Shown here: piece by piece, positions 10,168-22,499 of the stretch
Layout of the letters: each line of letters starts with the position of its first letter
Position numbering within the stretch: position 1 is the stretch's first letter
Notes under the pieces: generated by a model
What the model saw: the letters and a program-made list of their open reading frames with translations, nothing else
What the model was told of the DNA's origin: nothing
The model's database searches: none
Assembly: GCF_019112545.1 (NCBI RefSeq)
Contig: NW_025064900.1
Coordinates: forward strand, 367,765 to 431,764
Direction: 5' to 3'
Source: Guyanagaster necrorhizus
Taxonomy: Eukaryota > Basidiomycota > Agaricomycetes > Agaricales > Physalacriaceae
DNA length: 64,000 nt
Made by a program: the position numbers and the translations under genes

Positions 10168-10330
10168 TTAATACATCTCATATCTCAGATCATATCAGCT
10201 TCAAGTTCATGAGGCTCATCACTCTAGCAGATTTTTCTACTGTTGTAGTGAGAATGGACAGGATGGCTTCCTTGCTTAACATTTCTTGTTCTTGCTCCAG
10301 TCCATCAATTGTGGAGAATTTGCTTTATAG
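10168..10330 (+). pseudogene. Membrane protein family, decayed 5' fragment C1
   Basis: The frame reading MFNTSHISDHISF then LITLADFSTVVVR corresponds to the family N-terminus (MFSTSSIS, then ALADLSTVAVRTAL). Similarity fades after the position of the LLLAPG motif. All CpGs are lost. No counterpart is seen in the right arm, which lacks the stretch equivalent to 8393-10553. Confidence 0.6.
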
Positions 10331-10552
10331 ACCACTGAATATGCTTTCCTGCTACTTTCAGCTATCTACAACATATCTGTGGTATAGGATACCTTATCAC
10401 TGCTCAGATAGAGCTAAAATATAACTAACTCCAATAAGACACTGCCAAAAAAACCCTTATTTCAAGAATGATCTATCTCTAAAAAACAACTCTTTTTATG
10501 TCATGCCTGCTCAAAAAAAAAGTTAAATGCCAATAAGAGCAACTCAAACAAT
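10331..10552. other. CpG-depleted stretch between C1 and C2
   Basis: A/T-rich, stop-dense, with no recognisable content. Confidence 0.4.
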
Positions 10553-10936
10553 ATTGCCCACTTTTCTGTGATTGTCTAGAAGATCATAAACACTGCTTTT
10601 GAATGGTAATAGTGGTAGCAACAATACATACCTATACTGTCACCCCTTCTTTTATCTTTGTAAATTGTTGTAATATATGAAAAGATATGACTTCAGCCCA
10701 AACATATTACCTACAGCTTTGTCTACACCATCATTAAGCATACATATTTATTTTCTTTTCTTCTTTTTTTTCACTCATATTCAACAAATTCTTCATCTTT
10801 CATCATCACATCACACTCAAGGCTGCTGGACTCATCACCCTTGCTGATCTTTTCATCATTGCAGTGAGGACAGTTCTGATGAAAACAGCCTCTTCACTCA
10901 ATATCCTCCTTCTCACACCTGGCATACACCAACAGC
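10553..10936 (+). pseudogene. Membrane protein family copy C2, promoter and 5' part, interrupted by Gy-3
   Basis: 10553-10776 aligns with the reverse complement of the F promoter (60488-60730), for example gtgattgtctagaagatcat against gtgattgtctagaggatcgt, the differences being mostly CG to TG or CA. The coding part starts at 10777 with the start codon changed to ATA and runs through HHHITLKAAGLITLADLF to TPGIHQQ at 10936. There the Gy-3 LTR begins, and the reading resumes at 46127. The five bases before the LTR (acagc) and after the far LTR (acaac) are the target duplication with one transition, inside the codons for the HQQQS motif. Confidence 0.85.
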
Positions 10937-11383
10937 TATTAGACCTGCTTGACATATGACTTTGAACACATGATAAACTAATGCTGTGTCATATTCACAT
11001 AACCACATTAGAATCCACTTGTGTATTTGAGTAGTATGTTATCAAGGCCAGTGCAAGTTAGACTCAAGAGAAAAATAGTATAAAATAAACTTTAGCTCAA
11101 AGCTGGAGTTCTACAGTAAGAGCTATGCTACTTATATATGTTTTTGTTTTTAATAAATATAGTATCTACTTATTATGTGTTGTTATGCTACAGTGTCATT
11201 GTGTCTGGTTGTTGAGAATGAGACAATAAGATATTGTTCACTAATAAGGCATTTATTACACATCACAGGATAATAGCACAGAGTACCTGATGTAGTTATG
11301 GTGATGTTCTATGATTGACAAGCACTCTAAATGAGATAGACACTCTGATATGATAAGATAAGATAAGCAAGAAAACTATAACA
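10937..11383 (-). repeat. Gy-3 3' LTR
   Basis: 447 bases, paired with 45673-46121. Contains a TATATATAAG-type TATA motif (reverse complement of cttatatatg near 11130) and the R-start motif AGCTTTGAGCTAA on the minus strand near 11088-11106. Confidence 0.9.
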
Positions 11384-11400
11384 TTATCTCCTCCTTAAGA
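11384..11400 (-). other. Gy-3 polypurine tract
   Basis: The minus strand reads TCTTAAGGAGGAGATAA directly before the 3' LTR, the expected plus-strand DNA primer site. Confidence 0.6.
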
Positions 11401-11429
11401 TCAGCACTCTGATGGCTTAATTAAGAGAG

Positions 11430-13763
11430 AGCTTATAATTATAGATTGTGTTGGTGGCATCCATGTTGTGTTTGCTGACCCACTGGTTGGATTCAGAGTC
11501 ATAACCTTTCCAATTAACTAGGTATTCAATGATGGTATTGGAGCCCAGACCTCAGTAGCCATGGGTCTTATAAAGACAGTGGTTAAGGATCTTCTTGATT
11601 TCATAGTGTTTCTTGTCATCAACTAGGACTGGTTCAGGAGAAGAAATTTTCTGATTAGAAAATGCAGAAGACATATATGAAGAAAGAAGGGATTCATTGA
11701 AGATGAGGGTGAATCTTCTAAGATATAGAGAGTGCAAGGTGGTAGATGAAGGTTCTGACCTTCTTTGTAATAGTAAAGAGTCCAGTTTGCTTGTCAGCAA
11801 GCTTCTTTCTCAGATGTGGGAGATGTGGGTTAGTTGTATCTAACTATACTTGATCTCCAGTCATATATTGGATGACAGGGTGACAGAACTTGTCATACTG
11901 GTGTTTCATTGCAGTAGTGGCCTTTTTGAGAGCAGACTTTGTCTTATTGTGGATCTTGGCCATCTGATCCACAAATAATGTGGAGACAAAAGTCACTGTA
12001 GAATGTCAGAATGAGCTGGTGATATAGAGATGCTGCTCATAGTTGACAAAGAACAGTGTTTTGCTTATTGTGGAGTGCACTTGGTTGTTGTGCTGAAAAG
12101 CTGCAAACAGGAGCTAGTTGGTCCAGTCATTTTATCAATGATTGATAAACATCTGGAGGTATTTATTGACTTTCTGATTGACTTGCTCTATTTGCCCATC
12201 TATCTGTGAATGGTAGACAATCAAAGTATTGCTCTGGATCTGGAGAAGGTGATAGAGGTCTGTTATGAACTTGAAGATAAACTGTGGCCCTTGATCTGAA
12301 ATCACTACTTGAAGCATGCCATACTTGGCATACATCTCATCTCACAGAATCTTTGCCTATCCTTCTGATGACAACTCTATTGAATATATGACTAGTATGA
12401 TAGCCTTCAAGAAGCAGTCAACTATAATAGTGATGGCATCATATCTATGGCACTCAGAGAGGCCAGTGATCATATCTATGGATATATGTGTCTAGAGTAT
12501 ACTTGGCATCTTGTTTGGATGTAGCAGAGCTGCCTTTGCTTAAGTACTTAACTTAGTGCATTAGCAAGTCTTACAGGCTTTCATATACTTTTCAACATCA
12601 CTTTTCAACTTTGGCCACTAATATTCCTGCAATACCAGTTTGATGGTCTTTGTGATCCCAGAGTGTCTCATGGTCATGTGGTCATGTGATTGAGCAATGA
12701 TTTCTCTATCTAAGTTTGCATGATCTTGGGGCATGTAGATCCAATTGTCATAATAGATCAGATCTCCATTCTTAGTCATTCCTCAATCATGGTTAATAGA
12801 TGAGGCTACCTTCTGGTCCCACAATATGGTCCATCAGGTGGCACTCTTAATGCACTTATGGGCCTCCTCCTCCATTGGCATAATCATCATTCTGAATTGC
12901 TCTGCCTTGAGGATGATCATTTCACTATTGTCATTCTTTCTCTGATTATGATCTATACATTGACTAAGCAGGTCCACTTTCTTATTTGTGGTTCCCACCT
13001 TGTGTTGGAGCAGAAAGTCATATTCTGCCAGTTCAGTAATCTAGCAGGCCTGCTGTCAGTTTAGCTTTTGCAGAATTCAGAAGTACTGGAGGTTCTGATG
13101 ATCAGTTCAGATCTCAAACCACTGCATCATGCTCATCAGGTAGTGTTACCATTTGGTTAAGGCAAGCATGATAGCAAGGAGCTCTTTGTTGTAGATTTTA
13201 TAGTTCCTCTCTATGGTTGTGAGGGCTTTGAAGAGGAATGCCACTGGTCTCTATTTTCCTTCTTGCTCTGCAGCTGTAGTCCTTGATGAACCATCAGTAG
13301 AAGTTGGTAAACTCTAGGAATAATTGTAATTCCTTCTTCTTGGTGGGAATCAACCATTTTATTATGCCCTGGACCTTGACCAGATTCATGTGAATACTCT
13401 CTTCATTGATAATAATGCCTAGATACTCTGTTTCTAGCATTCCAAATTTGCACTTCTTTGCTTTGAGGAATAGCTTGTGCTTCTTTATCAGCATCAGGAT
13501 CTGTCAGACAAGATAGTGGTGTTCTTCTTGATCTCTGAACATGATTAGAATGTCATCAAGATATATAGTAACCTTTCTGATAGCAAGAAGAGCCTTAAAA
13601 ATGTCATTCATCATCCATTGGAAGGTGGCTGACAAGTTTTTGCTGTTCTGAGTGACCAAGAGGGTAGATCTTGCAGTCAAGATTGGCATTAAAATTAGGG
13701 GTTAACTTGATTGTGTGGTCTCATAGCTTCAAAGCAGGGAGCTTATTGAAGTTTTCTATGTCA
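11430..13763 (-). pseudogene. Gy-3 pol, 3' portion: RT end, RNase H, integrase, chromodomain
   Basis: Reading the minus strand from 13763: LFDIENFNKLPALK (linker before RT), then a jump near 13640 from EQQKL to SATFQWMMNDIFKALLAIRK. This means roughly 110 codons of the RT fingers and palm are missing compared with Gy-2. The catalytic YLDDILIM follows at about 13550. RNase H remnants lie at 12860-13300. The integrase has zinc-binding remnants near 12600 and the core motif ISDQGPQFIFKF with YHSQIDGQIEQVNQ at 12135-12335. A chromodomain (YLVNWKGYDSESNQWV) lies at about 11450-11560. Stops and the deletion rule out activity. Confidence 0.8.
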
Positions 13764-13768
13764 AAGAG

Positions 13769-14227
13769 TGTTATGATTTTTTCTTTTTTTTTTCTTGATT
13801 AACTCCTATTTATGCTTAGTCAGAGTGCCTAGACCAGCACTTAGGACCATGGGACAGGTTTAGTCACTATAATAGGCTGAGTCTGCTATTGTCCTTCAAC
13901 ATGACAACAACCCTCAACAATGGACTATACTCTTTTGTAGGCAGTAATAATGCTCAAGAACAAAGAGCACTATAGCATAGGAACTCACAATTAGTAGAGA
14001 TATATTTAACTTGGACTTGAACTATATATAAGTAGGGTAGCTCTTGCTGTATATCCCCAGCTTTGAGCTAAAGTTTATTCTTCTATCACTTTATCTTGAG
14101 CCAATCATCTTTAGCCTTGAAGCACTAGATCAACAGAGACACATAAGTGAACTTTAGCGTGACTGTACAAACTTGATACAACACTAGATTATCATATGTT
14201 CAGATCATATGTGACTTAGATTTAACA
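13769..14227 (+). repeat. Gy-1 5' LTR
   Basis: 459 bases. TATATATA at 14023-14030; R-start motif AGCTTTGAGCTAA at 14059-14071, about 30 bases downstream, the expected transcription start distance. Confidence 0.93.
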
Positions 14228-14228
14228 A

Positions 14229-14241
14229 TTAGCTTGAAGCT
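14229..14241 (+). promoter_or_regulatory. Gy-1 putative self-priming primer-binding site
   Basis: TTAGCTTGAAGCT lies one base after the LTR. Its complement AGCTTCAAGCTAA matches the R-start motif AGCTTTGAGCTAA except for one dinucleotide, CA against TG, which are the two decay products of CG. This resembles the Tf1-type mechanism in which the RNA 5' end primes reverse transcription, rather than a tRNA site. Confidence 0.7.
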
Positions 14242-14299
14242 TATGCTTCCCTTTTCTTATGCACACTAGTGCAAAGAAAACTGAATGCCACTATCAGAC

Positions 14300-17200
14300 A
14301 CATCAACTCTGGATCTCACCAACAACTTCTTCAAACTATTGGCTTCCATCATTGGAATGCTTCTTGGTTTACTTGCTATTATACAACTTTGCCATGAATG
14401 ACAATCAGTAACAGCTTGGATAGTCAGACACTATCAAGCATTCCAGCAAATACAACAAATTTTTTAAAATGTCACACCCAATCTCCCCTTCTATGACATT
14501 TCTGCCTCTACCTGAGCTTCCTTCCAGCCCATGTTTGGACCTGTACCCAAAGCTGGGCCTAGCAGCTCAGGTGTGCAGAATGCTGAAGAAGAAGAAAGAC
14601 ACCAATACCCTTCCAGACCCCAATGAACAACTAGCAGAAACAGTAACATTCAGCTCATTGGGTTCAGGAACCCATGGGTTCCAGTGCACTTCCCTCCAGT
14701 CCTGAACCATGAGGATGAAGACCTCCTTGATGACTTCTTTGACAATGAACCATCTCCTGACCCTTTCATTGCCTCTCTAGAGCATAACATTAGAGACTAT
14801 GCCTGGGACTCTCTTAATGCTGCTAGGATGGCTCCAGGCTCCCAACACACATCCTCAGACTCTGGCCATGACTCTCTCTATGCAACTCCAGAAGGAAGCC
14901 CAGCCTTCTCAGTCCACACTGACTATGATAATCATGGGGCCACCAATCTCTGGTCAAATGACAAAGACCCACTAGAGAGGTGGGAACTGGAGCTTTGCAT
15001 CTGAGTTGATTCAGGAGAGAGACTTCATGCATGGCTTAGCCCCAATAGGAGCCCACAAGAAAACATTACTGACTGAGCCAGCAATCTTGCTGAGTACACA
15101 GTGGTTCAAGCTCAGAACACATACAAGAAGGCCCAGTATGACAAGCAGTACCATCACTGCCAGTGAGAACTTAAGGCCATCACTTGAAGATCCATGTCTT
15201 CAAGCTGGTATGGCCTCTGAACAGAAACTTTGGGCTCTCTCTTCTGAGAGCCCAGCATACCAGCAGACACTGATCTATAAGCAGGATCCACAAAAGCTGT
15301 CACTTCTAGTGAAGCTGCTCAGAGAGACACTTATCCCCCTCCTCTCAGAACTTCCAGCATCACAGACACTGATATTATTCCCTCCTATTCTAAATCCATA
15401 CTCAATGCCCACATCTCTGGCCATGGTCTCTAATGATTCCTTGGAGGCAGAGTTGTGGGATTATTCCTCAACCCTCACTTCTATCAAAACTTCTGCCAGT
15501 ATTGCCAAGAACTGGAGGAACAGAGAGCATGCAGCAGCCACCAGAGAGATGTTGAAATCAGTGCTGGCTGACCTCTTAAGCAGTCTCCTCCTAAGACCAG
15601 TCTCAACAAGGCTAGAACTAGCCTCAGAAACAACAACCAGCTTCTCTGCAACAATCAAGCCTAATGTTCCATTCATTTATGATCAGTCCAGCAGCTTCCC
15701 CACCAAGGATAGCAAGAAAGAGGCAGACAACAAGGATGAGAAAGACAAAGAGAGTGACTACTTCACTCTCTCTAAGGCTTTTGAATATTCAGGGGATTCC
15801 AGCAAGGTACTGGATGAGGAAGCATTATTGATGGAAATTCAATGTGAATAGGAGAAAGAATATTTAAAGCTGTATCAAGAAGGAACAGCAGTATTATGGA
15901 GGGACATTAGCTGATTAATATCATCTCTAGAAAAGGAGTATACTATTACAGATGATATTGAAAAAAGAGACATTTTACAGTATGCCACAACTGAATGAGT
16001 TATTTTTATTTATAACAGAACTCATCTCAAGGATCAAATAGAGGAACTCCTGGCATACAAGTCCAAGTATAAGACTGACCCCATACCATGGACTCTCTTG
16101 GTTGCACTGAAACAAGCTACTTATATGGCACCATCTATTTGAAGTGCTAAAATCTGATACACATATGCAATCCCCTCAATCTGAAGCTCCACCAGTTGGC
16201 TCATCTGAATATGACTCCAGCTGACTAGCCAAACCATTGGGTTCCAAAACTCTTGGGTTAACAGAGGAAGCTGACTCCTTGATGGACAATCACTCTCAGA
16301 TAAAGCCAGGTCTAGTGAGAAAGCTCCTGAGAGGGATGATCTCAAGGTGGTGAAGCTTGGATTCACTATGCAAAATAGAATCATCATGCAAAAAGAAGCA
16401 CTGCCTCTAAACAGCCCAGTTGCTGATAACAACTTGCTGCATTCATTCTCTGGCCCACCAGCCAAATGGCAGCAGCTGCCATTCAATGAATATTCAAACC
16501 CAATGGGAGCCCTACTGCTAGATGCTATTATTATCAATTGCAAATCTAACTTGCTCCACAAGCTATGCCTCTTTAAGAGTGTATCAGATGACATTGATCA
16601 ATTTCTTATTGACTGTAAACAGTACTTTGAGATATACTCAGTATACTTCTCTTTCAATATCTATCAAGTCTCTTTCACCTCTACCTATCTTGAAGACAAA
16701 GCCAAGGTTTGGTAGACCTTGCTCTTCTCCAGCCTCTAGTCAATGACCAGGCAGCATCATTGACTGTTATCCTGGCTGGTGTTAAAACAACTTCTCTGCA
16801 ACAAGTTTATAGACTCAGCCATACAGGAGATATACAAGACCAAGATGAAGGAGTATAAAATGAGAGATAAACCCACCAGCAAGTACTTTGATGAGCTGGA
16901 GTGACTTGGCAAGCATGCTGGGATTCAGGATGACATTGCTGATAATGGCAGAATGGTTGAGATGCTCAAATGTGGAGCACCACCTTTATACATCAAGATG
17001 ATCTTGGACATCAGAATGAACATCCTGAAGGAATATGATGCATGGAAGAAATGAGTCACTGAGATGTACAAAGAATGATAATAACAGAAGGTGGAACAGA
17101 TGAATCTTTAGAGTGATCACAAGCTCTATCAACCATTAAATGCAAAACTCAGCAATCAGACCAGTATCACTAAAACCAGCATCTTGTCCTCCAATACCCT

Positions 17201-17450
17201 CACATATGGAACCAAGCAGACAGACACCAGCATCATGTACACTGGGAGTGGAAAACCAATGGATATTGACCAGCTCAAGAAGGAAGGCAAATGCTTTAAC
17301 TGCAGACAGAAGAGACATCTGTCATAGGATTGCCCAAAGAAGAAGCACATATAAGAAGGCATCCAGGTGCAGATCATCAAGTTACAGAAGGAAGATGAAG
17401 AACTCAGAAAGGAGACAAAGATGGAGAAGATAAAAGATGAGGCTGACCAG
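14300..17450 (+). pseudogene. Gy-1 gag region with zinc knuckle
   Basis: The first part (14320-14440) encodes a hydrophobic stretch (LLASIIGMLLGLLAIIQLCH) shared with Gy-2. A long Ser/Thr/Pro-rich region follows, with open pieces at 14469-15004 and 15006-15851. The conserved capsid-like part spans roughly 16340-17040 and ends with a zinc knuckle at 17262-17345 (GKCFNCRQKRHLS then DCPKKK) in which the central Gly-His pattern is eroded. Gag proteins assemble the cytoplasmic particle around the element RNA. Stops and frame changes make it non-functional. Confidence 0.75.
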
Positions 17451-17529
17451 TGAGTAATTCCACTGGATCAGCCAAAGGACTTAGTGGTGTGTCTCAAACA
17501 GCTGCTGGATAGACTGATAGTACCTCTGT

Positions 17530-17683
17530 AGTTACATCTATACCTAAATTATCTGAGCATTTGAATATACTCCAACCTGCTGCTATGAGACCACCAAAAG
17601 AATTGCTTAAACCAAAGACTCAATCATCTATGGGCTGAACAGGAAAAGTGACCTCTATTGGGTGGCTCAAGCCTTTTGATACT
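17530..17683 (+). pseudogene. Gy-1 pol, 5' fragment before the Gy-2 insertion
   Basis: Ends GWLKPFDTE at 17683. The reading continues after Gy-2 at 26292 as WTWHTIKDVK, and the Gy-2 protein has the same join intact (WLKPFNTEWTWQAIKDAK). This confirms a clean insertion into a relative's coding region. Confidence 0.85.
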
Positions 17684-17688
17684 GAATG

Positions 17689-18216
17689 TGTTAAGCCCAA
17701 ACTCCATGTGACTGATAACATGTGATAAACTAACAGAACCTCGCACTTCAGGTTATACTGTTAGAGTCCACTGATATGCTATCAGTGTTATGTGATCAAG
17801 GTATATGCAAGTAGCTCAAGATAGGATAGTAGAGAATAAACTTTAGCTTGAAGCTGGAGTATTACAGCAAGAGCTACACTACTTAAATACTGTTCTGTTC
17901 TTGGGCTATTAATAAATGTTTACAAAAGATATTGTCTATTGTAGAGCTGTTACCCCTGCTGTTGCCAGGCTCTCCACAAAAGCTGTTGTCCTGCTGTTGT
18001 GCTGTTGCAGCTGCACCACCATTTGGAGACAAAAGGAGCATAGTCTCTCTCTTCACAGCACACAGCAGCATGATAGAACAGTGACCAACTGGGTTGCTAA
18101 GCTAAGTGTTCCCATGGTCCTAAATGCTGGCTTAAGTGCTCTGACTAAGCAAAGATAGAGGTCATTTTCAAGGAAAAGAAAAAGAAAAAGAAAGGGAAAA
18201 AGGAAAAATCATAACA
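17689..18216 (-). repeat. Gy-2 3' LTR
   Basis: 528 bases, paired with 25764-26291. Followed on the plus strand by ttacccccttcttaag, the reverse complement of a polypurine tract (18217-18231). Confidence 0.93.
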
Positions 18217-18489
18217 TTACCCCCTTCTTAAGACCATCATCCCAATGGTTAAGTTAGAGTGAGTCATCATGGCCAGCCACAGTGTCAGCATCTCCATCCT
18301 CGGTTGAAGATTGCTCTTTGCTGTATGTCCACACCATTTCTGGCTTATCCATCAAAGTGTTAGTATCTCCTTTCTCTATGTTGCAGGTATTGATAGAAAC
18401 TCCTCCTTGCCATGGTACTTGTTCTTTGGTACATGTCCTCTGTTGATGGCAGATTGATGTATTTGCTCAGGGATAATGTTGAACATGAT

Positions 18490-21400
18490 CCCCTCTGCAT
18501 CCACCTTGTTGATTTGTTGTTCATAGTCATGTATTGCATTCTCCATGTTCATGTACTTCTCATTGATCTATTGGTTTGATTCTAGCCCATAGCCTTTCCA
18601 GCTGACTAGGTAGTTGATGGTTGTTTTCATGCCTCTGCCTCGTGCTTTAACCTTTCATGTTTTGTGGTTTAGCACCTCATTGATTTTGTAGTGTTCCTCA
18701 TCATCGATTAAATCTGGTAGTGGTGGTGGTGGTCGCTCCTAGTTTGAAAAGGCCAGTGTGATATATAGGGTTAATAATGTTTCATTGAAAACATTATGAA
18801 CCTTCCAAATTGCTGGTATCTGCAACTTATATGTGGAATTGCCAATTTTGGCCACAACTTTGAATGGTCCTGTTCATTTGTCTGCCAGTTTCTGTTTGGG
18901 TCTTGGTAGATGAAGGTTTGTGGTATCCAACCAAACTTTGTCATTGGTTGAATATTTGTGTGTGGGTTGACAGTGTTTGTTATACTGCTTCTTCATTATT
19001 GTGGCTGCATTTTTGAGAGCTGTCTTTGTTTCTGTATGGATTTTTGCCATTGTTGTTGCAAAATCTGTAGATGCTGGTATCATTGTATGCATCTGTTTCA
19101 TTTGCACAACTGGTGGATTTCATTCATAGTTCACAAAGAACAGTATCTTGCTTGTTGCTGAGTGAACCCTGTTGTTGTGTTGGAAGGCAGCTAAGGCTAG
19201 CCATTCAGTCCAATCATCCTGTCGATAGTTGATGAAAAGTCTGAGATACTTTTCAATTTCTTAGTTGACCCATTCTGTTTGACCGTCTGTCTATAGATGA
19301 TATGCCATTGAGGCATTTTGTTTGATTCTAAGAAGTCAATATAGGTCATCCAAGAATTTGGACACGAATTGTGGTCTTCTATCTGAAATCACTACTTGAG
19401 GCATGCCATACTTTGCATAGACCTCATCTCATAGGATTTTTGCCCAACCCTCTGATATTAATTCTGTTGAACAGACAATCAAAATGATCACCTTTGAGAT
19501 GCAATTGACTATGATGATGATTGTGTCATAGCTATCACTTTCAGGAAGTCCAGTTATCATATCCACTGAAATGTGGGTCTATGGTGATAAAGGGACCTCA
19601 TTTGGATGAAGTGAGGCTGCCCTGGATTGTATTGAAGTCTTGCCTCATTGGCAGACTTTGCAAGCCTTGATATAGCAGGTGATATCATGGTCCATTTTTG
19701 GCCACCAATATTCCCTTAAGACCAATTCCTTTGTTTTGGTGACCCCTGGATGTCCAGCAGTTGCATGATCATAACAGATGGCAATAATGTCACCATGAAG
19801 TCCTTGATCCCTTAGGATATAGATCCACCCATCATAACAGATTAATCCCTCTTCCTTTTTTAGTCTTTGCTCATGATTGAGTGATAGAGCAATCCTTTGA
19901 TCCCATTTATGGGGATCTCAGATAGCACTCTTAATGCATTCATGCACCTCCTCTTCTGTGGCCATGATCATTGCTTGGAAGTGTTCTGGTCATAGTAGTA
20001 TGACCTCTTTGTTATCATCTCCTCTTTGATTATGATCAGCCCCACAGCTGAGAAAGTCAGCCTTCTTGTTTTCTGCATCAGCTTTATAGTGCAGCATATA
20101 TTCATATTCAGATAATTCCATGACCTATCTGGCTTGTCGGTAATTAAGTTTTTGGAGTTGTCAGAAGTATCGTAAGTTCTGGTGATCTATTCAGATTTTG
20201 AAGGTTTAAATGGCTCCAATGAGATAATGCTGCCACTTAGCAAGAGTGAGCATTATGGTGAGGAGTTCCTTATCGTAAATTTCATAGTTCCATTTGATCA
20301 CAGTGAGCATCTTTGACATGAAAGTGACAGGTCACTATTTGCCATTCTGTTCTTGCAAGAGGACAGCTCCAATAGCACCTTTGCTGGAGTTGGCTTTCAC
20401 CTTGAACCTCTCATCCTGACTTGATATGGCCAGGATGACATCTTTGGTTAATTGGCATTTGAAATCATCAAATGCTGCTTGTTGGGGAATTCCCCAGATC
20501 CATAGGGAATTTCTAGTTAATTGTGTCATTGGTCAGACTATTTTGCTGTAATCCCAGATAAAGTGGTGATAGAAGTTGGTGAATCCAAAGAATGATTGCA
20601 GTTCTTTTTTCTTTGTTGGTTTTGGCCATTCAACTACTCCTACCACTTTGACAGGATTCATCTTGATGCTTCTTTCGCTGATAATGACTCCAAGGTATTC
20701 GGTTTCTAATACTTCAAATTCACATTTTTCAGCTTTGAGGAAGAGTCAGTGCTTCCTCATTAGGGCTAGTACTTGTCATACTATTTTTCAGTGTTCCTCC
20801 TTAGTTTTGGACATGATGAGTATGTCATCCAAGTAGATTGTTACCTTCCCTGTGGCAATGAGATCTTTGAAGATATCATTTATCATCCACTAGAATGTGG
20901 CTGGTGAATTGGTGAGTCCAAAGAATATAACCATCAGCTCAAACAAACCATGGTTAGTTTGAAAAGTGGCCTTCCACTCATTGCTTTTTTTGATGCACAT
21001 GTTGTTATACCCCCACTGGACATCCAATTTGGTGTAGTATTTGGTGCCTTGGAGTTTGTCCATCAATTCCAAAATTAAAGGAAGCAGGTATCGATTCTTG
21101 ATTGTCATTTTGTTAAGCTTCTGATAATCCTGTACCAGTTGGAGTTTTCCATCCTTCTTTTTGACAAAGAAGAAGGGTGAGGCCATTGGTGATTTTGATG
21201 GTCAAATCCTCCCACTAGATAAGTTCTCTTCAAGAAACTTATCTAACTCTTATTGTTCATTGTTGCCAAGTGGATAGCACTTGCAATCTAGGTTGGTGTT
21301 CAAGTTAGGAATTAATTCAATGGCATGGTCCTAGGGTTTTGAATTGAGTAGTTCATCAAAACTTTTCTTTTCGAATAGATCTTGATAATCCCATGCCCAT

Positions 21401-22420
21401 TCTGGTACCATTTCCTCAAATGTCCTTTCCTCCTTGCCAGCATTAGCCTTTGCCACTAGGTCATTAGCATGATGCATTGCATGAATGCTGATAACCCTTT
21501 GTAAGTTGATAGTGATGATCATTTCACCATCTTCTATTTTCTCATCCCACCAGTCCTCAGGATCTTCATTCAGTAGTTCAAATGGAATTTTCTGACAATA
21601 GCATCAAGCAAAGATGATGTAACTGGTTTTTCAATTAATCAATACATTGTGTCGAATCAGCCAATCATAACTAAAAAATACTTCTTTGGTTCCCAAATTG
21701 GTTACTGCTAGGTCAATCTGTTCTGAGTGATCACTGATAGTGAGTCTAAGCTCAATGTATTTGGTGATTGATTCGGTCTGGTTCTTTGTTCCATCTGCAT
21801 TGTAAACTGGAATGGGTGCTGCTGTAGTCTGAGTGGGAAGTTTGTGTTTGTTGACAAAGACTCAATTGATCAAACTCTCTGTGCAGCTGCTATCGATTAG
21901 GGCTGTGACTGCATAGGTAAATTGGGATGTTAATGTCTCAATCTGGGCTCTGGTCAATAAGTCTTGTCCTGGGGATTTGGATTGTTGGATAAATTTCTGT
22001 GGTCCATGTAATTTGTCAAGCCATTCTAAGACTTTACATTGTTCTGCAACTCGCATTCCAGTGATCATGTTGTCAACCACTTCCTCAGCTTGGGTCTTAT
22101 GTACCCAATTCTTGAGTATGGCCTTTGCTGCTATTTTGTCTTTGGCATCCTTGATGGCCTGCCAAGTCCATTCAGTGTTGAATGGCTTTAGCCAACTAGT
22201 GGAGTTTCCTACCCCTGTTTGGCCTGTTGGCAATTGAGTGCTTTTTAAAGTATTAGCTTGATGAACTTTTGGTAAAGACTCATCTGTTTTAGAACTCTCT
22301 GTCCTTCTTTGGCCATACATCAATGGTTGAGTGGTTTGTTTTGATTCCTTAGGTGATTCCAGGGCAGGAGTGATACTGTCAGGTATATTTGAATGCACAC
22401 ATAATTTAGACATAGGTAAT
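18490..22420 (-). pseudogene. Gy-2 pol: protease, RT, RNase H, integrase, chromodomain
   Basis: Minus strand from the 5' side: the linker domain at 22413-21862 includes KPFNTEWTWQAIKDAK and the protease active-site region ALIDSSCTESLIN (about 21862-21920). RT lies at 21186-20560 with FFVKKKDGKLQLVQDY, KLDVQWGYNN, FGLTNSPATF and the YLDD site near 20835. RNase H is at about 20540-20040 (a frame there starts MTQLTRNSLWIWG). Integrase is at 19760-18880, with a C-terminal module KVWLDTTNLHLPRPKQKL at 18874-18930. Chromodomain remnants are at 18500-18720. Frames are broken by a modest number of TGA/TAG codons, fewer than in Gy-1. Confidence 0.8.
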
Positions 22421-22499
22421 GTATCTACAGAGATAATGTCAGTCCAATCTATAGCTGAGGGTGACAGTCCACTTGTTAATATTTAGGCTGAGTCAGTGA

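Noticed and set aside
14229..14241. tRNA primer-binding site for Gy-1
   Set aside because: The site does not look like a tRNA 3' end complement, and complementarity to the element's own R-start explains it better.
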